The notes under the pieces: generated by a model
The model's input: the letters and a program-made list of their open reading frames with translations, nothing else
The model's database searches: none
Told to the model about the DNA's origin: nothing
From: Gimesia maris
Lineage (GTDB): Bacteria > Planctomycetota > Planctomycetia > Planctomycetales > Planctomycetaceae
DNA length: 64,000 nucleotides
Assembly: GCF_008298035.1 (NCBI RefSeq)
Contig: NZ_CP042910.1
Span: 7,626,001-7,690,000 of the forward strand
Reading direction: 5' to 3'
Position numbers and translations under genes: made by a program
Part shown: positions 35,674 to 45,406 of the stretch, one piece after another
Numbering within the stretch: position 1 is the first letter of the stretch
Layout: each line of letters begins with the position of its first letter

Positions 35674-36984
35674 ATGACACTCACCCAACTTCAAACTCCC
35701 GGAAAAGATAAAACCTGCCAGTTGGTAACACTGGGCTGCAAGGTGAATCAGTACGAAACACAACTGGTCAAAGAAGCGCTTGAGAAAAACGGCTATCGCG
35801 AAGCAGGGGAAGCGGAAACCGCTGATCTCTGTGTCGTCAATACCTGCACAGTCACTGCCACCGGTGATTCCAAGGGACGAAAACTGATTCGGAATCTTGC
35901 GAAGAATAATCCGGGAACGAAAATTCTGGTGATGGGCTGTTACGCCACTCGAGATCCCAAAACGGTTTCTGAGCTACCTGGAGTATTCGAAGTCGTAACT
36001 GATAAACGAGAACTGCCCGACATACTGGAACGGCATGGTATCGTCGATATGCCCACAGGGATTTCCGAATTTGAAGGACGAAAACGAGCGTATGTGAAAG
36101 TGCAGGATGGTTGTATCCTGCGTTGCACCTACTGTATTATCCCGTCTGTTCGACCAGGTCTGCAAAGTCGATCTCCTGAGGACATTGAGGCTGAAGTTCG
36201 TCGGCTGGTCGATAACGGTTTCAAAGAAATCGTGCTCACAGGAATCCACGTCGGTCATTTTGGGGTCGACACAACACGTGGAAAATCAGGTAAGCCTCCA
36301 TTTCGGCTCTGGCATCTGTTTCGTAAACTGGATCAGATCCCCGGTGACTGGAGAATGCGTCTCTCCAGTGTGGAAACAGCAGAGATTAATGATGATTTTA
36401 TCTCAGCTGCCGCTGATTGCGAACATCTGTGTCCACAATTCCACCCTTCACTCCAGAGTGGTTCTGATACCGTCCTGCGCCGTATGAAACGTCGCTACCA
36501 TGTCAGCCGTTTTCTGGAAAAACTGCAAAAGATGCGTGAACGACTGAATCACCCCTCCTTCACAACAGATGTAATTGTCGGATTTCCTGGTGAAACAGAC
36601 GCAGAATTTGCAGAGACCATGCAGGCCTGTGAAGAGGCAGCCTTCATGAAAATTCACATCTTCCCTTTCAGTGCCCGTAAAGGGACACCGGCTGCAACAT
36701 ATGAGGATCAGGTATCACCTGAGATTCGACAGGAACGCTGTGCACAACTTGCGGACCTGGAACGCTCGCTGGCACAAAAGTTCTATCACACTTTAATTGA
36801 TCGCGATCTCGAAGTAATGATTGAACGCGAATGTGACGGGCGACCCGGCTGGGTTCGTGGTACCGATCGCTGGTACGCTCCCGTGGTCTGTCAGGGAACA
36901 AAAGCAGACCTGGGAAAATTCGTTTATGCACGAGGCAGTAGAGACTACCTCGAATTTCTCGAAGCAGATCGAATCTCTCCCTGA
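35674..36984 (+). CDS. mtaB: tRNA t6A37 methylthiotransferase (MtaB, MiaB family)
   Basis: A 436-residue radical-SAM methylthiotransferase. The N-terminal UPF0004 domain has conserved cysteines (TLGCKVNQYE, VVNTCTVT, MGCYATR) for one iron-sulfur cluster. The radical-SAM CxxxCxxC is in DGCILRCTYC. A C-terminal TRAM-like segment follows. The KVNQYE and general spacing point to the MtaB (t6A to ms2t6A) rather than the MiaB or RimO branch. The substrate is tRNA for ANN codons. It precedes tmk by about 95 bp. Confidence 0.85.
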   Translation: MTLTQLQTPGKDKTCQLVTLGCKVNQYETQLVKEALEKNGYREAGEAETADLCVVNTCTVTATGDSKGRKLIRNLAKNNPGTKILVMGCYATRDPKTVSELPGVFEVVTDKRELPDILERHGIVDMPTGISEFEGRKRAYVKVQDGCILRCTYCIIPSVRPGLQSRSPEDIEAEVRRLVDNGFKEIVLTGIHVGHFGVDTTRGKSGKPPFRLWHLFRKLDQIPGDWRMRLSSVETAEINDDFISAAADCEHLCPQFHPSLQSGSDTVLRRMKRRYHVSRFLEKLQKMRERLNHPSFTTDVIVGFPGETDAEFAETMQACEEAAFMKIHIFPFSARKGTPAATYEDQVSPEIRQERCAQLADLERSLAQKFYHTLIDRDLEVMIERECDGRPGWVRGTDRWYAPVVCQGTKADLGKFVYARGSRDYLEFLEADRISP

Positions 36985-37078
36985 TCACTGTTGCGTAAGC
37001 AGATATTGAACTGCGCTGCCATCTGTAGACATTTCAATTTGACAATAGAACACCGCATTATAAAGAGAAAGAAATTGA

Positions 37079-37747
37079 GTGGCAGTCATTATTGCAATCG
37101 AAGGAATTGATGGTTCTGGAAAAGGAACTCAGGCAGCCAGGTTACACGCCCGCTGTCAGGCGGAAGGAATCAAAACCAGCCTGATCGGCTTTCCCCGTTA
37201 CGACCAGACATTATTCGGTAAATCGATTGGGGACTTCCTGAACGGACGGTTTGGTGAGTTGGATGAAGTCAACCCGTTTCTCGCTTCATTGCTATATGCC
37301 GGCGATCGTTTTGAATCCCGGTCCCATATTCTGAACACCATCGAGACCAGCGATGTCGTGATTTTTGACCGCTACATCCCTTCAAATGTGGCTCACCAGG
37401 GAGCAAAACTTTCCGGTGCTGAACGGAGTGAGTTCATCGAATGGATTGAGCAGATTGAATATGCCATTTATAAAATGCCTCGTTTGAACCTCGCGATTCT
37501 TCTCGATCTGCCTGCAGACTATGCACAAAAACTGATCGCTGAAAAACAGGCACGCTCATATACCGAGAAAGTTGCTGACCTGCAGGAAGCAGATCAGACT
37601 TACCTCGCAAATGTAAGAGAAGTCTATCTTCAACTGGCTGAAGAAAATCAGCACTGGCAGAAAATTCAATGCCTGCAGAAAGAGACGCTCAGGTCTATCG
37701 AGGAGATTAGCGACGAAATCTGGTCGTATGTTAGCAAGTTAATCTGA
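37079..37747 (+). CDS. tmk: Thymidylate kinase
   Basis: A 222-residue P-loop kinase converting dTMP to dTDP. P-loop EGIDGSGKGTQ (7-17), the DR-x motif in VVIFDRYIPSN and the LID-like segment near LIAEKQARSY are present. It starts at GTG (37079), with AAAGAG upstream. It is slightly longer than the typical 210 residues. It is probably essential for DNA synthesis. Confidence 0.9.
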   Translation: MAVIIAIEGIDGSGKGTQAARLHARCQAEGIKTSLIGFPRYDQTLFGKSIGDFLNGRFGELDEVNPFLASLLYAGDRFESRSHILNTIETSDVVIFDRYIPSNVAHQGAKLSGAERSEFIEWIEQIEYAIYKMPRLNLAILLDLPADYAQKLIAEKQARSYTEKVADLQEADQTYLANVREVYLQLAEENQHWQKIQCLQKETLRSIEEISDEIWSYVSKLI

Positions 37748-37907
37748 AGTTTGACCTGTCTTCAGCCCTTTGTTCAGATCCCATTTGAACAGAAACAGAG
37801 ATTGACCCAATCTTAATCAAAGTTGAACTGAAAATACCCTTGACCCTTCACGACGATCACCTGTCTAATATCAATATCTGTTGATCTTTGGAAGGGGGAC
37901 AGGAATT

Positions 37908-38207
37908 GTGAAGCGTGCGCTCAGCCAACTGACATTACGGGAAATGTTCTCGGATTCCGAGCGGCTCACTTCCGAGCTGGTAGAACATCTGGAACTGGGT
38001 TTTATTCCCATGAATGAGCAGATGGTTCGGCTGGTTCGCGAGCTGCCTGACGGCGTCGAAAAACGACGTGTCGAGGATATCAGCATAAGAAATAAGGCTG
38101 CGGAACTATTGAAGAGCGACCAGTTTACACAGGAACTGTTCGAGAAGCTGGATCAGTATCTCGCCGCCATTGACAAGTCGATTAATCAAATCATTGATGG
38201 TGAATAA
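37908..38207 (+). CDS. Small helical protein, unknown function
   Basis: A 99-residue protein starting at a GTG (37908) with GGGGGA eight bases before it; a TTG at 37881 is in frame. It is all-helical and charged (LTLREMFSDSERLTSELVEHLELGF, LFEKLDQYLAAIDKSINQI). No domain recognised. Its last 17 bp overlap the end of the convergent flavoprotein gene. Confidence 0.5.
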   Translation: MKRALSQLTLREMFSDSERLTSELVEHLELGFIPMNEQMVRLVRELPDGVEKRRVEDISIRNKAAELLKSDQFTQELFEKLDQYLAAIDKSINQIIDGE

Positions 38208-39819
38208 GTTTTTCCGCTGTAGTTCCTGGCGGGGCAAATTCCTCCACCAGTTTCTTGGCACTCAGAAGTCCATCAACGGCTGCAGAAACAATTCCGCCTG
38301 CGTAGCCGGCACCTTCTCCAACGGGATATAACCCGCGAAAACCGGGAGCCTGGTAAGTATCTCGTTCCCGATCGATGCGAACGGGAGAACTACCCCGCAT
38401 TTCCGGACCAACCAGTACTGCGTTCGCCAGGAATGCGCCACGCCATTTCTGATCCATGACAGGCAATCCGTTTTCTATCTGTGAAAGAACCACTGGCGGC
38501 AGAACTTGATGTAGCTCCGTGGCAACCACCCCCCGCTGATAAGTGCCGCTGTAAGAAAAATTCGAATCGGTCTTCTTCTGGTTCAGGAAATCTCCCGCGC
38601 GCTGTATCGGACAAAGATAATTTTTATTTCCCAATGCATATGCCACTGCCTCATATTTCCTCTGCAGTTCGACTCCCGCCAGAGGATGTTCGCTGCCAAA
38701 TTCTTCGGGATAAATCGTCGTCATGACACCACTGTTGGCGTAACCGGTATCGTGTCGCGAATTACTCATACCATTCGTACAGAACATCTCCGGTTCTGAA
38801 ACGCTGGGCATCACGATCCCTCCTGCACACATGCAAAACGTATAGAGGTCACGTTTTCCCTTAGTGATCATGGTATAGTCGGCGGCACCCAGAAGCGACA
38901 GGTACTCTTCGCGACCATATTTATGCTGATTGACCTGTTCCTGAGGTTGTTCAATTCTAAGACCCAGTTGAAACGCTTTACGAAACATGGGAACGCCCAG
39001 TTCATACAACATCTGATAAGTATCACGCGCACTGTGTCCGATACCCAGAATCACATGTGACGTCTTTATATAACCTGATGATGTCATGACTCCCTGTACC
39101 TGACCGTCTACAACATCCAATCCTTCCAGACGACATTCGAAACGAAATTCACCGCCCAGCGAATCGATCTTGCGGCGAAAATTGCGGCAGATCATGGGAA
39201 GTTTATTACTACCCAGATGGGGACGATGCTCGTAAACGATACTGGAACGTGCACCACAGTCCACAAAACGGTCGAGAACCCATTGCACATCCGGACCACT
39301 CAAACGACAGGTCAGTTTCCCATCACTGAAACAGCCTGCTCCTCCTTCGCCGAACAGGTAGTTATTCTCTCTATGGAAATCTTCTCCCCTGTCAAAACGT
39401 CTGATTTCAGGGACCCGTTCTTTGACAGGGAAACCACGCTCGAGAATGAGAGGACGGTACCCTTTGAGGGCCAGAAAATATCCCGCCAGCAGACCGGCAG
39501 GTCCCGAGCCGACAACGACAGGCCGTTCTTCCAGCGGCTGTGCACCACAACCAGGATCATGAAAAGGCGCTTCAGTATACCCCTGAACTGAGGAATCATC
39601 CCGCAGCTTTTTCAAAACGCCTGCTTCATCAGGGAGAATCACTTCTGCAGAATAGACGAATCGCAAATCATGCCTGGAGCGTGCGTCCAGACTCTTCCGG
39701 AGAATACGATAGTTTTGAATCTCATTCGCATTGATGCCCAGTTGTTCTGCAATTTTTTCCGCTAGTTCTTGTTCGGGAAATTCAACTGGCAGGCGGATGT
39801 TTGTGACTTTAAGTGACAT
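38191..39819 (-). CDS. FAD-dependent oxidoreductase (COG2509 type)
   Basis: A 542-residue flavoprotein. The FAD-binding Rossmann motif is VVVGSGPAGLLAGYFLALKG (about 104-122), preceded by a roughly 100-residue N-terminal domain typical of the COG2509 'uncharacterised FAD-dependent dehydrogenase' family. The GEGGAGCFSDGKLTCR motif and the C-terminal PVGEGAGYAGGIVSAAVDG are family features. The physiological substrate is not known. It is a stand-alone gene. Confidence 0.85.
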   Translation of the reverse strand: MSLKVTNIRLPVEFPEQELAEKIAEQLGINANEIQNYRILRKSLDARSRHDLRFVYSAEVILPDEAGVLKKLRDDSSVQGYTEAPFHDPGCGAQPLEERPVVVGSGPAGLLAGYFLALKGYRPLILERGFPVKERVPEIRRFDRGEDFHRENNYLFGEGGAGCFSDGKLTCRLSGPDVQWVLDRFVDCGARSSIVYEHRPHLGSNKLPMICRNFRRKIDSLGGEFRFECRLEGLDVVDGQVQGVMTSSGYIKTSHVILGIGHSARDTYQMLYELGVPMFRKAFQLGLRIEQPQEQVNQHKYGREEYLSLLGAADYTMITKGKRDLYTFCMCAGGIVMPSVSEPEMFCTNGMSNSRHDTGYANSGVMTTIYPEEFGSEHPLAGVELQRKYEAVAYALGNKNYLCPIQRAGDFLNQKKTDSNFSYSGTYQRGVVATELHQVLPPVVLSQIENGLPVMDQKWRGAFLANAVLVGPEMRGSSPVRIDRERDTYQAPGFRGLYPVGEGAGYAGGIVSAAVDGLLSAKKLVEEFAPPGTTAEKLIHHQ

Positions 39820-39966
39820 AGAGGCTTCAACCGAAAACTATCGAGCGCAGTGGCAGGATACCTGATCATGCCTGGCAATGCGTCATGTTATACCGCCCGT
39901 GTAAGCGAATGCAATTTTGTCACTTCGAAACAATCAGAAAAGCAAAAAAAACTTTGCTGCTGATGT

Positions 39967-40671
39967 TCAGGCAGCTTTTCGAAAGGGCACCGTTGACCGT
40001 TCCTGTACAGGACCAGTGAGGATCTGCTCCAGTTCCTGTTCCAGTTCTTCCATTTTTTCCTGAACCAGATCAGTGTATTCTCTCATCTCTTCGCGTGAAA
40101 TATCTTCCGGGACATGAATGGGATTCCCGACGAGATAATAAACGGTCGCGAAGGGCTTGGGGATCCAGATACTGGTCCAGCTTCCCTGAAATTTCCAGCT
40201 ACGAGAAGCGGCGAACGCATTCGGGATAATACTTCGCCCCGAATGAGATGCCAGAAATACAATGCCTGGTTTCATTTGATGATGCGGTCCCCTTGGTCCG
40301 TCTGGGGTGATCACCACATGCTTGCCTTCTGCGGAAGTCATTAATTTTTTCATGGCACTGGCACCGCCACGCGTAGTGGAACCACGAATCGCTCCCATGC
40401 GGGCTGCCTTCAGCATAGCCTCGATGGTATCTGCATCCCGATGCTGGCTGATCAATGCCACACTGTTATGTTCCACATTACAGAAGAGCGGGGGTATTAC
40501 AGAATCATGCCATACACTATACAGATATCGTTCTGACCCCGTATCTGCAAAGGGACACCGATCAAGACTGTCACCCACGAACTCCAGGCGTGTTGTCTTG
40601 AAAATCATACGGATGACAAAAACAACCAGGGAATTCAGAACACCCAGTAATGCTCGACTCTTAATTTTCAA
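39967..40671 (-). CDS. DUF374/lysophospholipid acyltransferase-like protein
   Basis: A 234-residue protein with one N-terminal hydrophobic segment, the WHDSVIPP motif (acyltransferase HX4D-like) and VITPDGPRGPHHQMKPG (the PDG-x-R phosphate-binding motif). This is the DUF374 family linked to lipid A or phospholipid acylation. The start is TTG at 40671, with a strong GCAGGAG seven bases upstream. The C-terminus is a Glu-rich helix. Confidence 0.8.
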   Translation of the reverse strand: MKIKSRALLGVLNSLVVFVIRMIFKTTRLEFVGDSLDRCPFADTGSERYLYSVWHDSVIPPLFCNVEHNSVALISQHRDADTIEAMLKAARMGAIRGSTTRGGASAMKKLMTSAEGKHVVITPDGPRGPHHQMKPGIVFLASHSGRSIIPNAFAASRSWKFQGSWTSIWIPKPFATVYYLVGNPIHVPEDISREEMREYTDLVQEKMEELEQELEQILTGPVQERSTVPFRKAA

Positions 40672-40845
40672 CCGACTACTCCTGCAGGAAACACTATCAG
40701 ATCACTCAAGTAAGAATGCAGAATTGTACTCATGTTGGCATCTGCGCAAATCCCAATTCTTAAATTCCCGATTCGGAGCAAATCTCAAAGAAAAACCTGA
40801 CGCCAGAGCCCGCAAAGCACCCAGTTTCACATAATCGAGAAGCCT

Positions 40846-42222
40846 TCAGAGCTCATCAATGCTGATATTGAGAGCTTCCATCCGACGGTATAACTTGGCA
40901 CGGGTCAGCCCCAGCATGCGCGCAGCGTCGGTCCGGTTATTTCTGGAGAGTTCTAACGCCAGTAGAATCTGTTCTTTTTCAACCAGACTGAGTGATTCAT
41001 CCAGTGGTCGTAGTGGAGCTGATACAGAAGGCCCCAGCGAACGGGCATCAACTCCGGTTTTAAATCGCAAGGGAAGAGATTCACGCGTGATAACTGGTTC
41101 GGTAGTCGCTTCAAATGCCGCCTGTATGACCCGGATCAGCTCATCCAGGTTGGCAGGCCAGTAGTAGTCCTGGAATAATGACAATAACCCGGGCGCAAAA
41201 CCGCTTACCTGTTTTTGCTGATAGCGGTTTTCATTTTCCAGAAAATGCTGCGATAACAGCTCCAGATCTTCCCTTCTTTCCCGTAAAGCTGGCACTTGAA
41301 TTTCCATCGTCGTAATGAAAAAGAAAAATTCAGAAAGAATCGTTTCCTGGTCCAGTAGTTCCTGCAGCGGTATGGAGCTGGCAGTCATTAATCTGACATG
41401 CACGTTCTTTGCTTTTGCTTGCAGATTTTCAAGAATCATTTCCTGAATATCACGGGGCAGATTTTGTATCTCAGCCAGAAATAATACTCCCGGCTCTAGC
41501 GGCATCGATTCGTCGTAATCCCGCTCGAAGATCTTTTTCACCGTCTGTTTGAGTTCCCGGGGAGGAAGTTTTTCACAATTGAGAGGAATGAATATTTTTC
41601 TTCTCTGCTCGCTTTCAAAATGAATGGCACGTGCCAGATGCTCTTTTCCCGTTCCTGTCTCACCCTGGAAGTGAACCGGCTGTGTTGTTTGAACTGCCAG
41701 CTCCAACTGTCGCAGCACGCGCTGCATGCCGGGACTGCGTGCCACGAGTGTCGAAAAGCGAAACCGATTACGTAGGGACAACCGCAAAGCAGCCAGCTCT
41801 GCATGCAACTGCTGCGATGCAGAAGCCGATGGAAGTGCCTGAGGGTCTCGAATCCGTTCTATGAAGCCCAGAACCAGTTTCGTTCGTCGCTGCTCATCAG
41901 TCAGAGGGCTGTATCGAATGAGACAGGGAATCGTTTTCCCACTTCGTGCGAGCAGGAAGCGGGGTACTTCCAGACGAGTTCCCTGAAAGACTTCTGCCGG
42001 AGGGCAGATTAAATTACAGACCGATTCACATTCATCAGTATCGGTATCGATCGCATAGTCACAAGTCTGACCCAGAATTTCTTCTGCCGACCATTCCAGC
42101 AGTTGTTCACACCCTCTATTAAAAAACAATATCGTCCTTGAAGCATCGAGAGCAAAAACAGGCGTACTGAGAGCATTTAAACGGGTCTCCAGCCGTGTAC
42201 GGCGTCCTGATCCTCGTTGCAT
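40846..42222 (-). CDS. Degenerate enhancer-binding-protein-like regulator (PAS, AAA+, Fis HTH)
   Basis: A 458-residue regulator. Residues about 15-125 form a PAS domain. The AAA+ domain follows, with Walker A GETGTGKE (187-194), but Walker B reads VLFLAEI (246-252) with Ala in place of the usual Asp, and the GAFTGA loop that contacts sigma-54 is absent. The C-terminal Fis-type HTH (NNRTDAARMLGLTRAKLYRRM, about 425-450) is intact. So it probably binds DNA as a repressor or sigma-70 regulator and does not open sigma-54 promoters. A dyad lies just upstream. The kdgK-like kinase is about 170 bp upstream on the same strand. Confidence 0.8.
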   Translation of the reverse strand: MQRGSGRRTRLETRLNALSTPVFALDASRTILFFNRGCEQLLEWSAEEILGQTCDYAIDTDTDECESVCNLICPPAEVFQGTRLEVPRFLLARSGKTIPCLIRYSPLTDEQRRTKLVLGFIERIRDPQALPSASASQQLHAELAALRLSLRNRFRFSTLVARSPGMQRVLRQLELAVQTTQPVHFQGETGTGKEHLARAIHFESEQRRKIFIPLNCEKLPPRELKQTVKKIFERDYDESMPLEPGVLFLAEIQNLPRDIQEMILENLQAKAKNVHVRLMTASSIPLQELLDQETILSEFFFFITTMEIQVPALRERREDLELLSQHFLENENRYQQKQVSGFAPGLLSLFQDYYWPANLDELIRVIQAAFEATTEPVITRESLPLRFKTGVDARSLGPSVSAPLRPLDESLSLVEKEQILLALELSRNNRTDAARMLGLTRAKLYRRMEALNISIDEL

Positions 42223-42303
42223 GTCTCTTCAACCCTTTCGCGGATCTCAGTCACTCAACACAAAAAAAGGTTGTACCTCGTAATTGATTATAAAGCTGAC
42301 CAC

Positions 42304-42326
42304 CTCGACACAACCCGGTTGTCGAG
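42304..42326. promoter_or_regulatory. Imperfect dyad upstream of the regulator gene
   Basis: CTCGAC-AC-CAACC centred on C and mirrored as GGTTG-TCGAG gives an interrupted inverted repeat about 80 bp before the regulator ATG, in the gap after the sugar kinase gene. It could be an autoregulatory operator for the Fis-type protein or a hairpin. Found by eye only. Confidence 0.3.
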
Positions 42327-42390
42327 AGCGTCCATTCCATCATTATACACTAATTTCATTTTCACCAACTGATCTGTAAGCGAAAATTAA

Positions 42391-43482
42391 CTAACGCTGT
42401 ACACGTCCTGATCCCGCACCGTTCATTAATGCTTCTATCTCTTTTCGGGTAGAATAATTGAAATCCCCCTGGATACTGTGTTTCAGGCAACTGGCAGCGA
42501 CAGCGTAACGGATTGCCGTCTCGGGAGCAGCCAGTTCCGGTGTATTTAAGGCAAAAATCAATGCGCCGGCAAAAGAATCTCCTGCGCCAACCCGGTCAAC
42601 AATATTGTGAATCTGGTAACTTGAATAGTTGCCTTCATTATCACACGGCGCAAACACTGCCTTCTGCTGATTCTGAGTATACAACATGGCTCCCCAGTTG
42701 TTGTGACTTGCAGAAATACTTTCTCGTAAGGTAACGGCCACCTGTTTTACATTGGGGAACTGCTGTGTAATCTGCTCTGCTACCGCAATGTAGCCTTGGA
42801 CGTTTAATTCACCCGCATCTACATCCGATTCAGGCGCTCGAATCCCCAATGACAGATCCGCGTCTTCTTCATTGGCAATCACGACATCCACATACGGAAC
42901 CAGAGATCGCATTGTTTCTTTCGCCAGCTCAACCGGTTTCGTTCCGCTTTTCCAGTTCCACAGTTTTTTACGAAAATTCAAATCACAGGAAACCGGCACT
43001 TTCCTCGCCTGTGCCTCCTGCATAGCTTTCAGAGCAAGCGCTGCCCCCGATTCACTGATTGCTGGCGTGATTCCGGTAATATGAAACCAGGTTGCCTCTT
43101 CAAAAACCTGATTCCAGTCAAATTCATCTGGAGTCGCCAACGCAATCGAACTGAACTCACGATCATAAGTCACCGTCCCTCCGCGCTGATTAGCCCCCGT
43201 CTCTACAAAATAAATTCCAAATCTTCCTCTCGAACTGCGTTGAATCAGACTGGAATCAACGCCTGTTTTTTTTACTTCCTGTACGAGAGAATCCGTAATG
43301 GCATTATCGGGTGAAGCTGTTACAAAAGCAGAAGCTCCTCCCTGCAAAGCAATGGAAACGGCAACATTAAGTTCACCGCCACCAAATGTGGACTCAAGAA
43401 TTCCGGGTACTGACTGGCTGATTCTCAAATGGTTCTGCGGAGCCAGACGTAACATAACTTCACCAAATGTAACTACTCTCAC
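42391..43482 (-). CDS. PfkB-family sugar kinase (2-keto-3-deoxygluconate kinase-like)
   Basis: A 363-residue ribokinase-fold kinase. The N-terminal GGGELNVAVSIALQGG substrate motif and the C-terminal DRVGAGDSFAGAL anion-hole/base motif are clear. FGEVMLRLAP at the N-terminus and the overall pattern resemble KDG kinases. It phosphorylates a sugar or sugar acid with ATP in the cytoplasm. The start is GTG at 43482, with AGGTG five bases upstream. The degenerate regulator downstream may control sugar-acid use. Confidence 0.8.
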   Translation of the reverse strand: MRVVTFGEVMLRLAPQNHLRISQSVPGILESTFGGGELNVAVSIALQGGASAFVTASPDNAITDSLVQEVKKTGVDSSLIQRSSRGRFGIYFVETGANQRGGTVTYDREFSSIALATPDEFDWNQVFEEATWFHITGITPAISESGAALALKAMQEAQARKVPVSCDLNFRKKLWNWKSGTKPVELAKETMRSLVPYVDVVIANEEDADLSLGIRAPESDVDAGELNVQGYIAVAEQITQQFPNVKQVAVTLRESISASHNNWGAMLYTQNQQKAVFAPCDNEGNYSSYQIHNIVDRVGAGDSFAGALIFALNTPELAAPETAIRYAVAASCLKHSIQGDFNYSTRKEIEALMNGAGSGRVQR

Positions 43483-43971
43483 AAGACACCTGTCAGATAA
43501 TGAATGAGAAATAGAGTGTTTATTAACAGTGACTCAGCTTACACTGGGCTGATGAATGATTCCAGCTACCGGGCTTTTCAAAGTTGTCAGGAGGCCAGAG
43601 GACCAGAACCGGAACGGGAATTGAAGCTATGGTACTGCAGATCGGCGTGCTACCATTCCAGATTCTTAAATTATTTTCAACTAATCCGTCAGGGTATGCC
43701 AGACTGTTGTCATACCCCTATACTAAGATCTGATCTTTCAGTTGCCTGGACTGTAGAAGAATGTTTAATTGATATACAGGTGGCGGCAGTTTCGTCTAGC
43801 CCGTTCAGGGACAGAGATGGATATGGACGGGGTTGCCTGCATGGAACTGCCGCCCCGCTGTTTTCAGAGAACATTATTATCTGGTCACTTGATGTGTACC
43901 GCACGTCTAACATCAAAATCCCAGATATTGTGTGGCATTGCCATTGTTCCCTTAAGAAGGAAACCGCCACT
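43483..43971. other. Intergenic region, no supported gene
   Basis: About 490 bp. A plus-strand frame from 43504 runs in-frame into the zinc-finger gene, but its first 156 codons lack protein-like character. A GGGTATG/CATACCC hairpin with a 12-base loop is at 43692-43717. It holds the promoters for the divergent sugar kinase and zinc-finger genes. Confidence 0.4.
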
Positions 43972-44166
43972 ATGCAGCAAAATGAAATTGAAGTGTTCTG
44001 CCCATCCTGTAAAAATAAAATTACACCTCAATTCGGAATTCATAAATCAGGTCAAAAAACCTCACTCGAAATTCAATCCCGCCGACTGGGATGCTCTATT
44101 GAATGCCCACATTGCGGCAATCTCTTCATCCACAAAATCTATCCGGATGATAAAAAATTCTCATAA
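43972..44166 (+). CDS. Small two-CxxC zinc protein
   Basis: A 64-residue protein. The start at ATG 43972 is chosen because AAGAAGGAAA lies ahead of it and the protein then begins with the first zinc knuckle (FCPSCKNK); the second is IECPHCGNLF. A single zinc ribbon and a basic tail suggest nucleic-acid or protein binding. Function unknown. It is convergent with the NuoN-like gene. Confidence 0.6.
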   Translation: MQQNEIEVFCPSCKNKITPQFGIHKSGQKTSLEIQSRRLGCSIECPHCGNLFIHKIYPDDKKFS

Positions 44167-44191
44167 ATTTCTCGCTCAGGTTCAACAAGCT

Positions 44192-45340
44192 TCAAAAATT
44201 CACCACGCTCCGCAGGCTGAACAGCAATACGCCAATCACACATCCATAGCAGAACAGCACCAGTCCCCGGTGAGGCTTTTGTCGATAGCGGGTCAAAGGT
44301 TTTGCAAAACTGATCTGTAAAATCAGCCTGGCGCAGGTGAAAGAAACCATCGCGGAAGAGACGATCAGAACAATCCCGAGCCCCAGGTAACCTGCGTGCA
44401 CAATCGCCATTGTCCCTTTTAATGCCTCCTGATGAATTTCGAATAGACACCGGATTGCCTGCAGGTTCATTTGAAAGACAGCTGATCCGGGAAAGCCCAT
44501 CAGTAATGCGAGTAATACAACTGCAGCGATCCCCAACAATCGCTGATCAAGGAGAAATCCCTGTAGCTGTTCCGGGAAGACAAGCGCAGACCGACGCCGC
44601 CCGACTGCATCCAGAAAACAGGCGAACCCCATAATCGCCAGCCAGATGATGCACAGATCCGGTATATAAGACTGCATTGACTGTTGAATCGATACTGTTT
44701 CAGTGGCAGACGATTCGTGCCTCCACTTCCAGCAGACTGCAGAAAACAGTGCCAGAAAAACACCAGCACTTTGAATGACGATCAGCTGCAGGATCCCTTT
44801 CCATTCTTTCTCGATCAGCAGGAGTCCCGCAGAACTTACAAGAATAACCAGAGACAGGAAAAACAATAGCTGCTCTACGGATGACAGATTGACGACCAGA
44901 ACCTGGCTGACAACCTGAATCAGAAAAAACAAGCCAACGGCGACTGGCAGCAGGATCGCCATGATAGCCTGTAAACAGGTAGCATCCTTCAGCAACAGTC
45001 GGTTCTGAAAATGAACTGGCAGCAGTCCCACACGGAAGACTGCTCCCGAGACAATCAATATCAACCCCAACATCGCAGAATAGTCGTTTAATAACGATGC
45101 CTGACTCAACTCTGATGTTTCCAGATAGTTTTGAATACTGCCCAGATCCATTGAGTCAGCGGCAGTCGACAACAATAACACACCTGTCAACAGAATTGCT
45201 GTTAAAGGCAGATTAGCTTTGAGCTGCTGCAGCATAGCAGCCTGCCTCTTCTCACCATCTAATCGCCTGGTCAATAATATGAAATTTAAAAAGAGTACCA
45301 GCTCAAAAAAGAATACCAGGAAATAAAGATCGTTCGCCAT
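44192..45340 (-). CDS. NuoN-like/proton-translocating-transporter-type membrane protein
   Basis: A 382-residue protein with about ten hydrophobic segments. The pattern AMLGLILIVSGAVFRVGLLPVHF recalls the region of NuoN/Mrp-type antiporter subunits where a conserved Lys and His line the channel; here the Lys position reads Arg-Val-Gly. No other complex I genes are next to it. So it is a solitary, divergent member that could be an accessory proton or ion channel, or a degenerate copy. It starts at ATG 45340; a TTG at 45364 is possible. Confidence 0.6.
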   Translation of the reverse strand: MANDLYFLVFFFELVLFLNFILLTRRLDGEKRQAAMLQQLKANLPLTAILLTGVLLLSTAADSMDLGSIQNYLETSELSQASLLNDYSAMLGLILIVSGAVFRVGLLPVHFQNRLLLKDATCLQAIMAILLPVAVGLFFLIQVVSQVLVVNLSSVEQLLFFLSLVILVSSAGLLLIEKEWKGILQLIVIQSAGVFLALFSAVCWKWRHESSATETVSIQQSMQSYIPDLCIIWLAIMGFACFLDAVGRRRSALVFPEQLQGFLLDQRLLGIAAVVLLALLMGFPGSAVFQMNLQAIRCLFEIHQEALKGTMAIVHAGYLGLGIVLIVSSAMVSFTCARLILQISFAKPLTRYRQKPHRGLVLFCYGCVIGVLLFSLRSVVNF

Positions 45341-45406
45341 GCGATATTTCGTTTCAGGAATCAAGATTCGGGCACAACAGTATTCATTTCTGAATCATGG
45401 GCCGAT

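Noticed and set aside
43504..43971. In-frame N-terminal extension of the small zinc protein
   Set aside because: No coding character and no ribosome site at the upstream start. The ATG at 43972 has a good one.
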